Assembly (NCBI RefSeq): GCF_001039275.2
Contig: NZ_CP030117.1
Span: 2,666,001 to 2,730,000, forward strand
From: Brevibacillus brevis
GTDB lineage: Bacteria > Bacillota > Bacilli > Brevibacillales > Brevibacillaceae
DNA length: 64,000 bases
Reading direction: 5' to 3'
The notes under the pieces: generated by a model
Seen by the model: only the letters and a program-made list of their open reading frames with translations
Databases searched by the model: none
Told to the model about the DNA's origin: nothing
Shown here: piece after piece, positions 63,123-64,000 of the stretch
How the letters are laid out: each line of letters begins with the position of its first letter
Position numbering within the stretch: position 1 is the stretch's first letter
Program-made: the position numbers and the translations under genes

Positions 63123-64000
63123 ATGAGCAAATTCGACGGTCATTATGGATTTCAGCGAATGTTCCAAGAAGGCAAGATGACCTTGGGATTTCACATTCCG
63201 TTAGAGGCATACGAATGGGAAGCACCGACAATGGAGCGCCAGGTTGAACTCGTCCAAGCGGCAGAAGACTATGGCTTTACCGGAATCTGGCTGCGGGATG
63301 TGATTTTGCAGGACCCCGCTTTTGGTGACCCTGCAACCGGGCAAATTTATGACATGATGATTTATTTAACGTATTTGGCTGCGCAAACCAAAAAAATCGC
63401 TTTCGGTACCTCAAGTATCGTTCTTCCACTGCGGCATCCGCTACGAGTGGCAAAAGAGACAGCGACCATCGAAAATTTGTTTCCCCAACGTTTGATGATG
63501 GGGATTTCTTCCGGGGACAGACGGGCTGATTTTCATGGATTGAATGTACCACATGAACAACGTGCAGAGCTGTTTCGCGATGGCTACGACTATTTGCAGA
63601 AGGTCATGGCAGAGGATTTCCCAAAAATCAACTCCCCATATGGCATGATTGACGGAGCGAATCTGGTACCAAAATCGACCGCGCCCATTCCTACTTTTAT
63701 CACGGGGTACAGTCAACAAACAATGGACTGGTTTGCGCAAAACGGAGATGGCTGGATTTATTACCCGCGTGATCCATTCAATCAAGCACATGCCATCCAA
63801 GAATGGAGAGAGCTTGTCCAGAAATATCATCCAGGTGTATTCAAGCCGTTTATTCAGCCTCTTCACTTGGATCTTGCGGAAAATCCGGATGAGTCGGTCA
63901 CGCCGATTCGATTAGGCTACCGAGTTGGTAGAAAAATGCTTTTGGAACTACTGGCCATGTATCAAGAGGTCGGTGTCAATCACTTGTTTTTCGCCCTGTT
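63123..64000 (+). CDS. LLM-class (luciferase-like) oxidoreductase, 3' truncated by the window
   Basis: The ATG at 63123 follows AAGGAGAGAG, and the frame is open to the last base (292 residues visible). The TIM-barrel begins FQRMFQEGKMTLGFHIPLEAY. WLRDVILQDPAFGDP, TSSIVLPLRHPLRVAKETA and MMGISSGDR are typical of the BA3436-type luciferase-like oxidoreductases, which use reduced flavin. The substrate is unknown. Confidence 0.9.
   Translation, partial: MSKFDGHYGFQRMFQEGKMTLGFHIPLEAYEWEAPTMERQVELVQAAEDYGFTGIWLRDVILQDPAFGDPATGQIYDMMIYLTYLAAQTKKIAFGTSSIVLPLRHPLRVAKETATIENLFPQRLMMGISSGDRRADFHGLNVPHEQRAELFRDGYDYLQKVMAEDFPKINSPYGMIDGANLVPKSTAPIPTFITGYSQQTMDWFAQNGDGWIYYPRDPFNQAHAIQEWRELVQKYHPGVFKPFIQPLHLDLAENPDESVTPIRLGYRVGRKMLLELLAMYQEVGVNHLFFAL

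Noticed and set aside
1-64000. CRISPR arrays or complete insertion sequences
   Set aside because: No series of regularly spaced direct repeats and no transposase-like reading frame were seen on either strand.

Overview
The window looks like chromosome of a spore-forming, low-to-mid GC Gram-positive of the Paenibacillaceae, most likely a Brevibacillus. This is inferred from gene content and signals: a CotF-like spore coat protein, a bacillithiol-disulfide-reductase (YpdA) homologue, an S-layer-anchored glycosidase, a XerS-type recombinase, ECF transporter genes, a sigma-54 activator, strong AGGAGG ribosome binding sites, and frequent GTG and TTG starts. No species was checked against a database.

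Layout. 1-3.1 kb: end of an M20 carbamoylase-type gene, then a nitrilase-fold hydrolase and two GNAT-type genes. 3.2-10.7 kb: small genes, then a PAS/AAA+ sigma-54 activator facing a perfect -24/-12 promoter. That promoter drives ecfA1-ecfA2-ecfT-S component-P1 peptidase-M20 amidohydrolase, apparently an inducible uptake-and-hydrolysis operon for an unknown amide or peptide-like solute. 10.8-18 kb: oligoendopeptidase F, cell-wall hydrolases, three tRNAs (Asp, Thr, Leu), a ferredoxin-NADP reductase with a Fur-box-like site, a VanW protein and an FAH-family enzyme. 19.1-29.1 kb: a TetR regulator, acyl-CoA ligase, MaoC hydratase, KAS III-like enzyme, a complete five-gene Liv-type ABC importer and a second acyl-CoA ligase. 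This reads as a carboxylic-acid import and CoA-activation cluster.

30-37 kb is an accessory island. It holds two reverse-strand genes of unknown function (905 and 523 aa), flanked by decayed coding remnants and followed by xerS. 37-48.5 kb: a thioredoxin-like ferredoxin, the threonine degradation pair kbl-tdh, a cluster of small proteins around a CotF-like coat gene, an SLH-GH18 protein, ypdA, a HIT protein, a BAAT-type acyl-CoA hydrolase, an Rrf2 regulator and ada. 48.7-51.6 kb: a receiver-only response regulator followed by eutB and eutC, with an EutV-type antiterminator hairpin overlapping a terminator.

51.9-52.2 kb holds a nested inverted repeat of about 210 bp. It is followed by a WYL regulator and effector-binding protein pair, then a VTT-domain membrane protein with an OmpR/EnvZ-type two-component system. 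Between the kinase and a LysE exporter sits about 4.2 kb of inserted DNA: a broken chromate transporter, an M14 carboxypeptidase and an orphan peptide-binding lipoprotein. It is bracketed by degraded direct duplications of the kinase 3' end and of the lysE interior. The window ends with an MFS transporter and the start of a luciferase-like oxidoreductase.
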